A stretch of 64,000 nt of DNA from Diaporthe sp. PMI_573 (Eukaryota > Ascomycota > Sordariomycetes > Diaporthales > Diaporthaceae), in NCBI GenBank assembly GCA_021399435.1, contig JAJTUP010000046.1:463524-527523 (forward strand), read 5' to 3'. The notes beneath the pieces were generated by a model. It was not told the origin of the DNA and ran no database searches. It saw only the letters and a list, made by a program, of their open reading frames with translations. Positions 43,584-53,890 of the stretch are shown piece after piece. A program made the translations under genes and the position numbers. How positions within the stretch are numbered: position 1 is the first letter of the stretch; the number at the start of each line of letters is the position of its first letter.

Positions 43584-46318
43584 GAGATGAACTAGAACAT
43601 ATAGATAGAATGTACACTGGAATTGGAGGTTGTCAGTGGACCGTCATTGAGGGTCCTGGTTTCTATGGGAAGGCCGCAGCAACACCCCCAGCAGACTTGA
43701 GGATTTATCTACCCCTTAGGCCCGGCTCTTCCGCTCTCTTGCTCGGAAGCAGTCTTCGATAGAGGGACCGGGTAAGGCGGTTGGGCTGCAGCGGCCGTTG
43801 GTGTTGTTAATGGGTGACTAATTCGGGGCTCACAATGCGGATGTGGTTTGGGAGAAGGTTACGGCTGGCGACAGGTGGCTCCACGTTCCGATGCGAGCCA
43901 AGCAGTCCCGAGAACCCCACACGACGCTGCAGCCAATTGATTTGCTTAAATTTCATGATCACGTTCCTTCCTGCGGTAAGACAAAGTCCTCCAAACTAAT
44001 GGATCTTGGCAAGCTACAATACAGCCCGAAAGCTTGTTCATTCGCCAGGCAAAGTCTGCTACAATGTATTGAAATGATAAGCAGGGGATGTTTGTTCTTT
44101 TCCGCTATCAAATCATCTTCATTTGTGATTATATTGTGCTCTTGATACAGCTCGTGTTGCACCCAGGGAAATGGATGCCCACATTTGAAGATCGAAAGAT
44201 AGATATCAAAAAGAGAGCCTTGTGCCTCGGGGAACCCACTCGTTCTGGATAAAGCCCGGAGAAAGCTCACACGATAGCTGTGTGAAGCTTGCATCGCGGG
44301 GAGCGGAGGCATGTGGGCAAAAGTCTATTTGAGGCTGGAGGGTGTCTGTAACACCACTTGGTACCAAAATGCACAAACAGGTCAGATGCCGTCGGGAAAT
44401 GCGGGAGGCGCGAATCACTTGGCCTTGTCCATCCCATATTCGGGACCGCTAAGGGAAGCTTATGTGGTGGTACATCAAAAGGCAGCTTCATACACACATG
44501 AAACCGTTGGACACCTGACACGAATTTGGTGGGCAACTATTGGTCGCCCTATCTTGGCCGTCCAAATGCCCTAAACGGGACAAACCGAACATCTCCAACC
44601 GCTACAAATGGCCAGCTCCGAGCTGTGATATGCAAACTCAATCAGACGTTCGATGTTGGTCGCAGCCAGAATGATGCTTACCCCCGTGGCAGCCCTTAGC
44701 AGATGATGGGCTTCTACTTCTCTGAAACAGAAGCTCGGAAATGTACCGAGAGTCGTCTCAAGTATTCTGTAGTCACGGTCTGCTCGACATGTCAGTGGAC
44801 CATTCTTGTGAGCTGAGACGTGAGACAAGTTCTGGAATTGATATTCCACAATCCGGGGTTGCCGAAGCTTAAAGGCTTGAAATTGCAGCCCAGGATAGGA
44901 GATGATGATGGTCAGGATCATGGGGTTCTGTCCATTCAAGGAGTATTCTGAAAACCCGTACAGAATATCACAAGAACCGATGCGTGGGATTCATGCAATA
45001 GAGCTTTGAACCCACGTCGGGGATAATTACAACTGGGGTCGATGCATGTGTGCCATTCCAGGACGGACATGAGCTCACTTTTGCTCGACTTCAAGTTACA
45101 GACGGGCTGTTCGGCCTGTATCGAAATAATAGTAAAAATTGATTGTAAAACTCACATGAAGTCGACAGGCGCAGGTCCAAATGCAGGCCCCAGAAAGCAA
45201 TGCGATTCCCAGAGACCTTCGACCTGGGTACAGCTTAGGTATTGAAAGAAGTAAATGTGCCAGGAGTGCCAGTCCCTGACAACAATGGACAAGGGCCAAA
45301 TAACCAGCCCCGGGCAGCAGGTCAGCCCGAGCACGGGCGGGCCGATCCCGAGGGTCCCCGTTAGGCCAGGCATTGTTGTACTATGGTCGATCGGTCTCGA
45401 GCGGCCGGTCGACGCGTGAGCCTGGCTCGCGGAACAATGAAAGCCGCGCCACTGGGATCCAGGGGAGCGGCTCTAGTGCTTAGCCGCGAAGCAGATCAGC
45501 TGACTGTTGCTATATGCAGAAGCCAATCTTGGTTCGGGTGAGGGAAATGCCATGAATAGCTTGCCCGAGATTCAAGGGATCGCGTAAATACTTGCTCATG
45601 AGAAATCTCTGGCCTAGAACGTGCTGTGCATTATACAATCAGACTGGTCCTTCGCATGTGCTGCATGCAACTTAATTTCGAGATATGAGTCGCCGCGGCT
45701 ATGTTTATCTCTTGCTCGTGTCTCCTAGAGATCCGAGCATTAACTTCATTTAGAGTGTGCTACTAGAAAGCGAGTGCACTGTTCGTTATGTGATCGTTCG
45801 CTGTAGATCTCCCCAGGTGGATGTGATAAAACTGGATGTGTTTGGGAAAAATGCATACTTGTACTCCCTCCCTCACACGTCAGGTCATGCTCATCCAACT
45901 TTAAGCCTTTCCCTGTAACTCTTGGCAAGTCTATCAATTTGGGTGAAGAATAAGCGCTTGTACCCTCTGTCGTCAAACCAACCGGATACCATAACAAGCT
46001 AATTTCTAATCTTGTACACTCACTCATCACAAATGAGAGCAGATCAAACCATTGCTGCAGGGGCAAGTCTAGCTGTATCAGAAAATGGGGGGAACACACT
46101 AACATTCCTGAGTCTGCAGTGTGACCTCCCATCGACTTATCTGGGAATATAAGACTGCGCACAGTCTTGCAAATCTCACGTTAGCCTATATGCACTTAAT
46201 ATAACTCCTGTTGTGTCAACGCAATACTTACGACAGGCCGATTCTCTTTCTGTCTTTCCTTCTTTGTGATATTTCCCGCCTCACCAGATAGCAGCACGCG
46301 GCAGTCAAGGCAGTAAAA
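43584..46318. other. 2.7 kb without a recognised gene
   Basis: Short frames on both strands. Around 43843-43985 (plus) a frame reads WEKVTAGDRWLHVPMRAKQS, possibly a relic exon, and 44311-44574 (plus) is open, but neither shows a known domain. The last few hundred bases are the promoter side of the peroxidase gene. Confidence 0.4.
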
Positions 46319-47074
46319 ATGGTGGGCATCTCCAATCTTTCAAGTTTTGTTGTGTTTTTCGCGAGCAGCCTGGTCTGCGCCGCACCCCTTTTATGTATTG
46401 GGAATCAGAACGCCAACTTTCCATTCGAACCGCCCGCCGCGAACGCCAGCCGTTCGCCTTGTCCAGTGCTCAACTCCCTCGCGAACCACGGTTTCCTGCC
46501 GCGCGATGGCAGGAACATCAGCCAGGATCAACTGAACTTCGCCTTCACCATGGCTCTAAACATCGATGATGCCGTGACAATTAACCTCGCTAAACCGACC
46601 TTCAACACCTCGACCACAGGCGTCGCCGGCACGGTCAACCTGGAAGACATGAAAGCACACAACGTCATCGAGCACGACGGCAGCCTATCCCGCGCCGACA
46701 CCGTGACTGGCAATGCCAACAGCTTCAATACCGCCATCTGGGATACAGTCAAGGCCCACTTCACAAGCCCGACAATTGACATCAAGACCATGGCCGCCGC
46801 CCGCAAGGATAGGGTCGCCGCTGCACAGGCAGCTAACCCCGAGTTCTCTCTGACCCCGGACCAGGTCAAGACTTCATTTGCCGAGTCTGCCTTCATCCTC
46901 GGGACGCTCGGAAATGACTTTGTAAACCCGCAGACATCCACGATATTCATGAACACGATCTTTCAGCAGGAACGGTTTCCATTCGGGGAGGGGTTCCAGA
47001 CATCGCCCACCAAGATCACCGGTGACCAAGTCGATGGGTTGGCTGCGACGCTGATGAATGCTACTGCTCTTTGA
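46319..47074 (+). CDS. secreted heme-thiolate peroxidase (chloroperoxidase/unspecific peroxygenase family)
   Basis: Uses hydrogen peroxide and a Cys-ligated heme for halogenation or oxygen transfer. Seen: 251 residues, single exon; a hydrophobic signal peptide (about residues 1-21, SSFVVFFASSLVCAA); the proximal heme-ligand motif PCPVLNSLANHGFLPRDGR with Cys48; EHDGSLSR at residues 118-125 (the EHD metal-binding motif of short peroxygenases); and the C-terminal GTLGNDF and QQERFPFGEGF blocks. Length and the PCP-EHD pair fit the short secreted type, so it looks complete and functional. Candidate N-glycosylation sites (NAS, NIS, NTS, NAT) agree with secretion. It stands alone, with no pathway neighbours, on the side of a Copia element. 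Confidence 0.9.
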   Translation: MVGISNLSSFVVFFASSLVCAAPLLCIGNQNANFPFEPPAANASRSPCPVLNSLANHGFLPRDGRNISQDQLNFAFTMALNIDDAVTINLAKPTFNTSTTGVAGTVNLEDMKAHNVIEHDGSLSRADTVTGNANSFNTAIWDTVKAHFTSPTIDIKTMAAARKDRVAAAQAANPEFSLTPDQVKTSFAESAFILGTLGNDFVNPQTSTIFMNTIFQQERFPFGEGFQTSPTKITGDQVDGLAATLMNATAL

Positions 47075-47833
47075 GCTTCAAACGAGTAATTCAGGAATAA
47101 TGCAGGATGAAAATTGTACTTAGCTGCCAACCAGAAGAGCAAGTCGTTGCTACATAGTGAGATGGATGTTGGTTCGAGAAAGAAAATAATGAAGGATACT
47201 ATTCTGGCATACTGGATGAACCACAATGGATACACTTCACTCGAGTGGATGATACATGAAGGACTGGTGGAGACATCATTCCCGGCAATCTATTTGATGC
47301 TGATCTGCGAACGCTCGAACAAACTGTGACAGGCGCTATATTGATTTGAGGCACAGTGTTTACTTATTCTAGTTTTAATTTACTTCCTATCAACTTAAAA
47401 CAAATGAGTGACGAGCTTTGAATGGACATCCGCTACACAGCCTCAGCGTCTAGATAGTGAACTAGTGCTCACTGCTCAACCTCCTGTGGTCACCGGAGGA
47501 GATTGAGGGACATGCAACTAACCTCAATACATTAGTTGAAGTTAAGTCAGCGCTACCTTATGTCTAAGGCAAGGGTCTTCAAGGGATTATAGGGTCAAGG
47601 TCTAGACAGTGGAGGGTGTAAGCGAAGACGCCACAGTAAATGCAGTCAGTGAAAGTTGAATCATCGTGGCCTACTGCGCACATGCACTCTCACCTGTAGG
47701 ACAACATCCTAAAGGACAGCCTCCTGTAGATCAACCTCCTATGGGACAACTTTGTACAGAATAGCTTATAATATATGTAATACCCTCCTACGGATAACCG
47801 CCTATAAGATAGATCTTCAACATTATTGGAAAT
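47075..47833. other. no gene; short imperfect repeats
   Basis: AT-rich 3' flank. Between 47690 and 47790 a CCTCCTGTAGGACAAC-like phrase recurs three or four times imperfectly. Confidence 0.45.
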
Positions 47834-48038
47834 TGTTGAATGGCCTTTGCCATATGGCGATAGTACGTACGTACGTAGGGGTCTGTTGGTTGGTTCTGAT
47901 TGTATTGCTTGCTTGGGGAAACGGGTGTACTTCGTACGAAGGGGAAGAGGCCACTCTTCCCCAGCCGGGCCCCCGGCTGACTAAGCACACCCCCAACCTA
48001 TCGAACTACGTGCGATCCAACCAGATGCTATTCCAACA
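47834..48038 (-). repeat. 3' LTR of the Copia element
   Basis: 205 bp, TGTTGAATGG to GCTATTCCAACA on the plus strand. Contains three tandem CGTA units (CGTACGTACGTA) near 47868 and a TTCGTACGAAGGGG block. Confidence 0.93.
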
Positions 48039-48330
48039 CAGACTCTCTTTTCTTTTTGAGATCGCACGCCCTGAAAACCATGACTTTGAGCAAGTTGAAT
48101 TGCTCGTACGATAGCTCTTTTCCAGAGCTATCTTTTGCAACCAAGGTCAGGTTGAACTGACCAGTTTTGACCAAGTTCGGTGTAAGTGACGTACGGTACA
48201 CCAGGAAAACCGTTTGGCCCCCGGGTATCACGACGACACTTTTCTCCCCCTTTTCTTCCTCCATTTCGCACGGCAACAACTTCTCAAGCAGCAGACAAAG
48301 GAAACTTTCTTGCAGCACTTTCAGCAGCAT
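48028..48330 (-). CDS. accessory ORF between Pol and 3' LTR of the Copia element
   Basis: Not recognised. Seen: 100 codons from ATG 48330 to a TAG inside the LTR; an internal ATG at 48264 would give 78 residues. The N-terminus is hydrophobic (LLKVLQESFLCLLLEKLLPC). The rest alternates polar and hydrophobic residues as in a beta-rich fold (GGQTVFLVYRTSLTPNLVKT, GQFNLTLVAKDSSGKELSYE). It reads through the polypurine tract, which gives its basic end. Just upstream another frame on the same strand (about 48440-48290) also looks protein-like (LPFTAGQVLTRTNESLTAKE), so an older longer ORF with a frameshift is possible. Copia elements normally end with RNase H, so this would be an extra gene if real. 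Confidence 0.45.
   Translation of the reverse strand: MLLKVLQESFLCLLLEKLLPCEMEEEKGEKSVVVIPGGQTVFLVYRTSLTPNLVKTGQFNLTLVAKDSSGKELSYEQFNLLKVMVFRACDLKKKRESVLE
48043..48057 (-). other. polypurine tract
   Basis: Minus-strand AAAAAGAAAAGAGAG, separated by four bases from the 3' LTR: the expected primer site for plus-strand DNA synthesis. Confidence 0.8.
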
Positions 48331-48479
48331 TTTCCTTTGCCGTCAGTGATTCATTCGTACGGGTGAGCACTTGCCCAGCCGTAAAGGGAAGATACGGCGA
48401 CAGCGCACACTCGCACGCTGTCCCGGCGAATGTTTAAACACCCTTCCTCTCCCTTTCTTCCCTCGACTTCTTTCTTCCT

Positions 48480-51400
48480 TCATCGCACGGTAGCTTCCTT
48501 TGCTTCGTGCGGTTCCTTTTTGTCCAGCCTATCCACAAACGCTTCGATTCGAATTCTGAGCGTATTTGTAGATATGAGGCGTTCCAGGGCCTGGTTGGGG
48601 GTCTTCTTCGTACAGGCATCTGCCGGGTTGTCTTTGCCATCGATCCATCGTACCTCTGAGATCTCTTTCTTTTCGTACGACTCTCGGAGGGACATGATAT
48701 CTATCATCAGTCTCTTCTCATCTGTAGTTCCTAGCCTGACTAGGCATTCGTACAGAGATCGTGAGTCTGAGCAGATCACCAGTGGGACTCGTGGTATGTT
48801 CAAAGAGTCTAGTATCCGGTTGAGCGTCGTACTAAGGGCAATCCCACTATCAAAGCCCGTAGTCATGCCATAGAGTTCACTAGCCAGAACGCTTCGTGTA
48901 ACTCTTTTACACTTCGTAGAGCTCCAGTGGATGATATTGCCCTGGATCTCAAAGTCATTCTCCGTACGACCTGTTTCCGTAGCCAGCACGATGATGAACC
49001 CTAGCTGTGAGCTTAGGTCCTTGTTGTTTGCAAAAGATCCATCTGTGAAGATGTACAGTTTTGCTCGTGCGAGGTCAAGTGGCACATATGTTAGACCCCT
49101 GGATGGGTTCCTCATTTGCCACTCTATTCGCGCGTTCAGAGCCTCGATGTCTTTTTCCTCTGGCTCTTTGACTTGTGCTGCTGCTGATAGGTCGTACGAA
49201 GCCTCGGGTTGGCAGATGGAAGCAATGTATGCTCCCCTTGCCCTTTGGGCTATGTACTGTTGAGGTGCGTCTTCCGCACGAGGGTCAACCAGGCTGAGTT
49301 GACTCGCCTGTCCCTTTTGTACGGAGGTGATGTTCTCCCCTTCGAGACTAATTCTGCCTCCGTTGAACTCAATTGGTTGTTCTGGGGTCAGAATAGTCTT
49401 GGGCTTCGCACGGAAGTTCTTCTTCCTCAACTCCTCCTCCTCCTTGTGCGAGAAGGGCTCAGTTGCAAAAGTAAAGGTATCGTCTGTTTGCATACCTGTG
49501 ATAGCAAAGTTCTCTGGGCCATCTGTGGTATATAGCAAACATGGGTCGTACGTAGAGACCTTCATCCCTAGAGCCTCCGTGTGGTGCGAATGATATGTTT
49601 TGAACCAGTAGAGCCCTGATTCCGCAAGCCCGTACAATGGTTTCGAGATCAAGAGGACTGTTCCTTCGGGGTACCTCTCCTCAAGCTCTGCAGGTAATCG
49701 TGCGATGATTGTCCTAGTCAACCTGTCCTCAGATTGAGTATAGGCTTGAGTGATGTCCCTGAGTTCCCCTTGTGCCCCAAAATTTCGTACGAGGGTAGGG
49801 CCCAAGGCAAAGATTAGCCTCTGGCTCATCCTCTGAATAGTTGGGGCCTGGGTGAGGATAGCTTGCTTTTCCTCATCCCCATAGCCTTGTACGACCAGCC
49901 TGGATTTCTCTATAGGCTTGGTAGACTTGTTCTTGATCTCTCGTACCATTCGCGTCTTGTATACTCGAAGCCCTTTGTGAATTCCCTCTGGTTTGTATCG
50001 TACGAAGGAAAACACATTTTCATTTGCAAGGGCATTCAGTTCCAGAGCATCTGATTCCTCAAAGGGACCTCCTGGCACATTGATAACGTTATCCGCACGG
50101 AGTTTGAGGGCTAACTCGAAGTTATCCTTCTCCTTCTGGGTCAAGAATACTTGGAAGTATCGTGCGGTTGTTTTCCGAGGTCGTCCTCGCCTCCTTGGCT
50201 GCTCTGGCTCTGGTCGCACGACGATCTCGTCTTGGACCTCATCAGGCTGTGTCTCCGCACGATGATATGCCTTAGCTTGGGTAGCTCGAAAGGTAGCAGG
50301 TCCATTGACTGTTTCGATAGTCAAATTGTGCTCATCTTTGGCCTTGAGTTCGTGCGGTCCAGTCCATCCCTTGTTTTCTCTCCAAATCATCACTTCGGCG
50401 CCTAATGGTAGGGAGAGAACTTCGTGTAGATCTGGGCCGTTTCTTGTGTTGATCACGCGGTTGATCTCTACCTCTGCGCGAATCTTTCGGAGCATCTTCA
50501 TGGCCTTCTGAATTGCTTCCGCACGAAGTGTGATTTCCGGCGATGGTGGTGAGTCTTGGTTGATTCGGGGGTATGCCCCGAAAACAAGAAGGGTTGGGAC
50601 GATACCATTTGGGCCAGCAGTATCGTTGAGAGCTTTGACTGCCATCTGGAGTATCGTCTTCTTGTCTGTAATATGGCCGATTTCTTGAGTAAGAATATCG
50701 TACGCCCTCCGGAGAGGAGCGTGTAGTCTCTCCACTTTCCCAACTGCCCAATGTGCCTCAACCGGCATCTCTTCGCACGATATGCCCAGGATCTTGGCAC
50801 TACTTCTGAATTCCTCAGAAGCAAAGTTTGTTCCTGGGTCGTGCGAGATATGGTCTGGGGGTCCGAGGTAGGTATATATCCAGCACCGGCATAGGGCATT
50901 CCAAGTATCTCGTGCGGAGAGAGACCTTAGAAATGTAGCGGCTTGGAAGCTCGTTTCTGAGTCTACAACATGAAGAACATTGTCATCCCCTAATCGCACG
51001 ACGTCAACTACTATTTGATAGTTGAAGTGGTTCTCATCTTTGATAGAGAATTTGAATCGTCTTGGGGCTTGGTCGTGCGATTGGCAGTGGTGACAGAACT
51101 TCTGAATAGACTCAAGGGCACTCTGTTCCACATCTTCGTGCCCAGCGTTCCTCAGCAGTTTGTATAGCCTTTCCGCACGAGGGTGTCCAAAGCGCCTATG
51201 TAGGCGCCTTAGCTCTGCCTCTGTAAAGAAAGCTCCTGCTTCCGTACGGCTGGTGTTGAAGAATGGGTGTCCCCATTTCCGAATCACGGGAATCTTAACA
51301 CCATCCTCTCGCACGATGACATTCTCAACATTGTTAAAATATGCCTTCAGCTTGTCGGCATCGTGCAATGACAGCAGGAAAGGAGTAGGTGTATCCAGAA

Positions 51401-51953
51401 TATAGTAGGTGATTTTGCCTAGTTGGTTTTTCTTCTGGATAGTTCCTATGGAGGAGACTATTTCGTGCGGGCCGAATTTGACTTTGGCATCTCCTGGGGT
51501 CCATGAGATCTTCGCGCGAGGGTTCTCACGTAAATATGCAAGCACTTGGGCCTTGCCAACTGTCGAGACCTTCGCAGCTCCAGTATCCCACAGTTCTCCC
51601 TGATACTTCGTACTATAGGGATTGTGTAGCACGAATTGGGTTGCTTCTGTGGTCTTTGGGGCTGTGTATATGTCTTCTCCGGTCGTACGGTGGAAGAAAG
51701 CAGCATCGAGGAGGTAACTAGAGGAGCCCTCGGTTGCCTGGCCCTCAGAGTCCTCCTCGTCCGAGCTCTCTGCCATGCTCCGCACTTGGTTCTCACCTTC
51801 GTACTTAAGAAGAAAGCTCTCAAAGCCTTTCTCACCTAAGTCGTACGGAGGTTCCTCCCCCATAACCTGACAGGCTTGGAGGTATTGGTCTCTCGTACGC
51901 TTCCCCTCAGCCTCTGGATGGTTTGTAGACCAACAGCCTTCCTTCTTGCACAC
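48480..51953 (-). CDS. Copia element Pol: knuckle, protease, integrase, reverse transcriptase, RNase H
   Basis: Seen: 1157 codons without a stop. Order from the N-terminus: a zinc knuckle whose first residues lie just upstream of the annotated start (CFVCKKEGCWSTNH); aspartic protease with WDTGAAKVST; integrase zinc-binding part (HRRFGHPRAERLYKLL ... CHHCQ); integrase core with VVDVVRLG, SHDPGTNF and VERLH (the D, D, E triad); reverse transcriptase with KPLYGLAESGLYWFKTYHSH and the active-site box as MQTDDTF instead of the common YVDD, both Asp kept; RNase H with FTDGSFANN, LASELYG, CSDSRSL and DGKDNPAD (all four acidic residues). Known: this order defines Ty1/Copia. There is no good ATG at the true start, so it must be made by frameshifting from Gag. 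Confidence 0.93.
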   Translation of the reverse strand: MCKKEGCWSTNHPEAEGKRTRDQYLQACQVMGEEPPYDLGEKGFESFLLKYEGENQVRSMAESSDEEDSEGQATEGSSSYLLDAAFFHRTTGEDIYTAPKTTEATQFVLHNPYSTKYQGELWDTGAAKVSTVGKAQVLAYLRENPRAKISWTPGDAKVKFGPHEIVSSIGTIQKKNQLGKITYYILDTPTPFLLSLHDADKLKAYFNNVENVIVREDGVKIPVIRKWGHPFFNTSRTEAGAFFTEAELRRLHRRFGHPRAERLYKLLRNAGHEDVEQSALESIQKFCHHCQSHDQAPRRFKFSIKDENHFNYQIVVDVVRLGDDNVLHVVDSETSFQAATFLRSLSARDTWNALCRCWIYTYLGPPDHISHDPGTNFASEEFRSSAKILGISCEEMPVEAHWAVGKVERLHAPLRRAYDILTQEIGHITDKKTILQMAVKALNDTAGPNGIVPTLLVFGAYPRINQDSPPSPEITLRAEAIQKAMKMLRKIRAEVEINRVINTRNGPDLHEVLSLPLGAEVMIWRENKGWTGPHELKAKDEHNLTIETVNGPATFRATQAKAYHRAETQPDEVQDEIVVRPEPEQPRRRGRPRKTTARYFQVFLTQKEKDNFELALKLRADNVINVPGGPFEESDALELNALANENVFSFVRYKPEGIHKGLRVYKTRMVREIKNKSTKPIEKSRLVVQGYGDEEKQAILTQAPTIQRMSQRLIFALGPTLVRNFGAQGELRDITQAYTQSEDRLTRTIIARLPAELEERYPEGTVLLISKPLYGLAESGLYWFKTYHSHHTEALGMKVSTYDPCLLYTTDGPENFAITGMQTDDTFTFATEPFSHKEEEELRKKNFRAKPKTILTPEQPIEFNGGRISLEGENITSVQKGQASQLSLVDPRAEDAPQQYIAQRARGAYIASICQPEASYDLSAAAQVKEPEEKDIEALNARIEWQMRNPSRGLTYVPLDLARAKLYIFTDGSFANNKDLSSQLGFIIVLATETGRTENDFEIQGNIIHWSSTKCKRVTRSVLASELYGMTTGFDSGIALSTTLNRILDSLNIPRVPLVICSDSRSLYECLVRLGTTDEKRLMIDIMSLRESYEKKEISEVRWIDGKDNPADACTKKTPNQALERLISTNTLRIRIEAFVDRLDKKEPHEAKEATVR

Positions 51954-53509
51954 AAAGCACCTCTTGTTTTGAAGGTGCGGCTTCTGAAGGGCTGTCTGGA
52001 AGAAGATCCTGCACGATAGGGAATGGTTGCCTGTCCCTGATAGTTCACAGGCCTCCCTTTTCCGTACGATATCCTCTGGCGGTCTTTGAAAGGTGCTCTG
52101 TACCGCCTGTCCACAAAGTTGATTTCAGGGGCTGCTTCGTGCGCAAACTGGCGAGCAGTTATCTTCCTATCTTGGGCTACCTGGATAGCTCCTCGAAGGT
52201 CTGAAAAGAGACCTTCGCACGTAGGTTTCTGCTGCATGATTGCCAGTTCGAATTCCGGCACTCCTCGGCATGCTCGAACTACAGCCGTGCGAAGGGGAAT
52301 CTCCCCTTGGTACCCCTGTCCCAGGGCCCTTTGTACGAGTTGTAATCGATCTAGGAGCATTTCCAGTACCTCGACTTGTTTCTTTTCGGGGTTCTCTTGT
52401 TTGAGTTGTACGAAAGAAAGCGTAGTCCAGTCTGCCCAGTAATGGTTGTGGTTGGTGGTGGTGTTGAAGTGCATATCCATGAGGGCATATACTTCGTCCC
52501 AACGCCTCTCTGGGCCAATATGCTCTAGCCAAAAGTCGTACGCACGGTCTTCTAGGATAATAGGGAAGACAGCGTGATATTGATCCTCTCGTACGCCGGT
52601 GTGGCGACATGTTGCGATGAATGCTCGAGTCTTATCGTATAGCAAATCGTACGGCTTCCCAGTATAGTTTCGCTTCTTGTTCCAATGCTTTGAAAATTGT
52701 GAGCTTTGCTGTGGCTCAATCGGGCTATTGTAAACAATTCGTGTTGGGGGAAGGTCGTACCCATTGCTCCGAGCAGGTATAGGTCGCGTTATGTCTTCCG
52801 TGCGAGGTAGTTGTGGGTATGCTTCCACCTCGTGCGAAAACCGTGCTCCCGGGGGTGCTTGTCGTACAGCCTGTGAATCCACCGTTTGTGGCCTCGGCAT
52901 ATATCCTGGCTCTTGACTTCCATTATATACGCTTCGTGCGGGTGGGCTTCTGTACTCGGCTGGTGCTGCGGGACTCTGGTGTGTCTCTACCGTAGGCTGA
53001 ATGTTCTCAGAATATACGCCTTGCGGTTCTGTTCGCGCGAGGGACTCTTGGGCAACACGGTCACCTGGTTCTTCCCCAGCGAGAGGGTCTCGGGTTTGTA
53101 TCGGAACAGGAGTTCGTTCCTGGAACCGTACGGGTTGTTTCCCCTTGCTAGCCCGTGCCTGGGCCTCCCGAGCTTCCTCTTCTTCGATTTCCTCTAGGGT
53201 CTTCTCTACCAGGCGGCGTATTCGTTCTCCATATCTTCGTGCGGGTGGGACTTCGATTCCCTTGTTTGTAAGGGCCTCAATCAGCTCCTTTAGGAACAGA
53301 CGATCCACTGTGTTGTATTGGACCTCGGTCCATCCCTCAAAGTCCTCGCACAAAGATATTTGGAGATTTCTTCTAGATATTCCCATTGTTCTTATTTCCC
53401 ATGTAAGCCGTGCGATGTATGTGTTCAGCTCGGCTTCCGTGGGAGCGTTGTGAGGGTCAATTGGGTTAAACCATATCTCGAGGTTCGTACGGCTCCGCCA
53501 TACTGACAT
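51836..53509 (-). CDS. Copia element Gag
   Basis: Structural protein that forms the particle and binds element RNA. Seen: the frame is open from 53929, but the more likely start is the ATG at 53509 (MSVWRSRTNLEIWF), because the stretch before it contains a tandem duplication and leader-like sequence. Parts: an N-terminal alpha-helical region; a long acidic helix (RLVEKTLEEIEEEEAREAQA); a Pro-rich disordered middle; then a capsid-like region, HWNKKRNYTGKPYDLLYDKT and VFPIILEDRAYDFWLEHIGP. The zinc knuckle that should end Gag is in the Pol frame, one base back, from about 51970 on; the 40 residues after that point in the Gag frame look out of frame. Confidence 0.85.
   Translation of the reverse strand: MSVWRSRTNLEIWFNPIDPHNAPTEAELNTYIARLTWEIRTMGISRRNLQISLCEDFEGWTEVQYNTVDRLFLKELIEALTNKGIEVPPARRYGERIRRLVEKTLEEIEEEEAREAQARASKGKQPVRFQERTPVPIQTRDPLAGEEPGDRVAQESLARTEPQGVYSENIQPTVETHQSPAAPAEYRSPPARSVYNGSQEPGYMPRPQTVDSQAVRQAPPGARFSHEVEAYPQLPRTEDITRPIPARSNGYDLPPTRIVYNSPIEPQQSSQFSKHWNKKRNYTGKPYDLLYDKTRAFIATCRHTGVREDQYHAVFPIILEDRAYDFWLEHIGPERRWDEVYALMDMHFNTTTNHNHYWADWTTLSFVQLKQENPEKKQVEVLEMLLDRLQLVQRALGQGYQGEIPLRTAVVRACRGVPEFELAIMQQKPTCEGLFSDLRGAIQVAQDRKITARQFAHEAAPEINFVDRRYRAPFKDRQRISYGKGRPVNYQGQATIPYRAGSSSRQPFRSRTFKTRGALCARRKAVGLQTIQRLRGSVRETNTSKPVRLWGRNLRTT
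51964..51975 (-). other. Gag-to-Pol frame change at an A-run
   Basis: On the minus strand the sequence TTCAAAACAAGAGG lies at the point where the protein-like reading moves from the Gag frame to the Pol frame. A shift of minus one on the AAAA run gives a zinc knuckle directly. It is either a programmed site or a mutation; no downstream pseudoknot was examined. Confidence 0.5.
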
Positions 53510-53730
53510 CGGGATAGTGCTTTCCCCTCGAACTTCTTCGTATGTCAGCTGGTGATGGATTTGGCTATTTGCTCGCCTCAGTCTGGGACTGTTCTTCCGG
53601 AGTTGTCGGGTTTGACATGGTGGTGGTCTTCGCGTCGTATCGTGCGAATCGAGTTGTTGATATATACATAGACTATGTCGTCTCGTATAGTCTGGGGTTG
53701 TATAGTTGTGCAATGGCGCACACCTTGCTA

Positions 53731-53890
53731 CTCTTTCTCGTACGATCTCAGCCTTCACAATAGTGAAGACCTTCTCAAGCAAAAGAATTGAGTAGTTTAG
53801 TCGTCTAGAAGTGCTTCTTTCTCGTACGATCTCAGCTTCTACCGTAGTAGACGCCTTCTCAAGCAAAAGAAAGAAGTACTCCTGGGATTT
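53731..53890 (-). repeat. 83-bp tandem duplication in the Copia leader
   Basis: Two adjacent diverged copies, each with TTTCTCGTACGATCTCAGC and CTTCTCAAGCAAAAGAA; the cores are 83 bp apart (53740 and 53823). Read as protein this gives two LLLEK...EIVRER units, but it lies upstream of the likely Gag start. Confidence 0.8.

Noticed and set aside
49209..49535. Plus-strand ORFs within the Copia element
   Set aside because: Shadows of Pol on the opposite strand.
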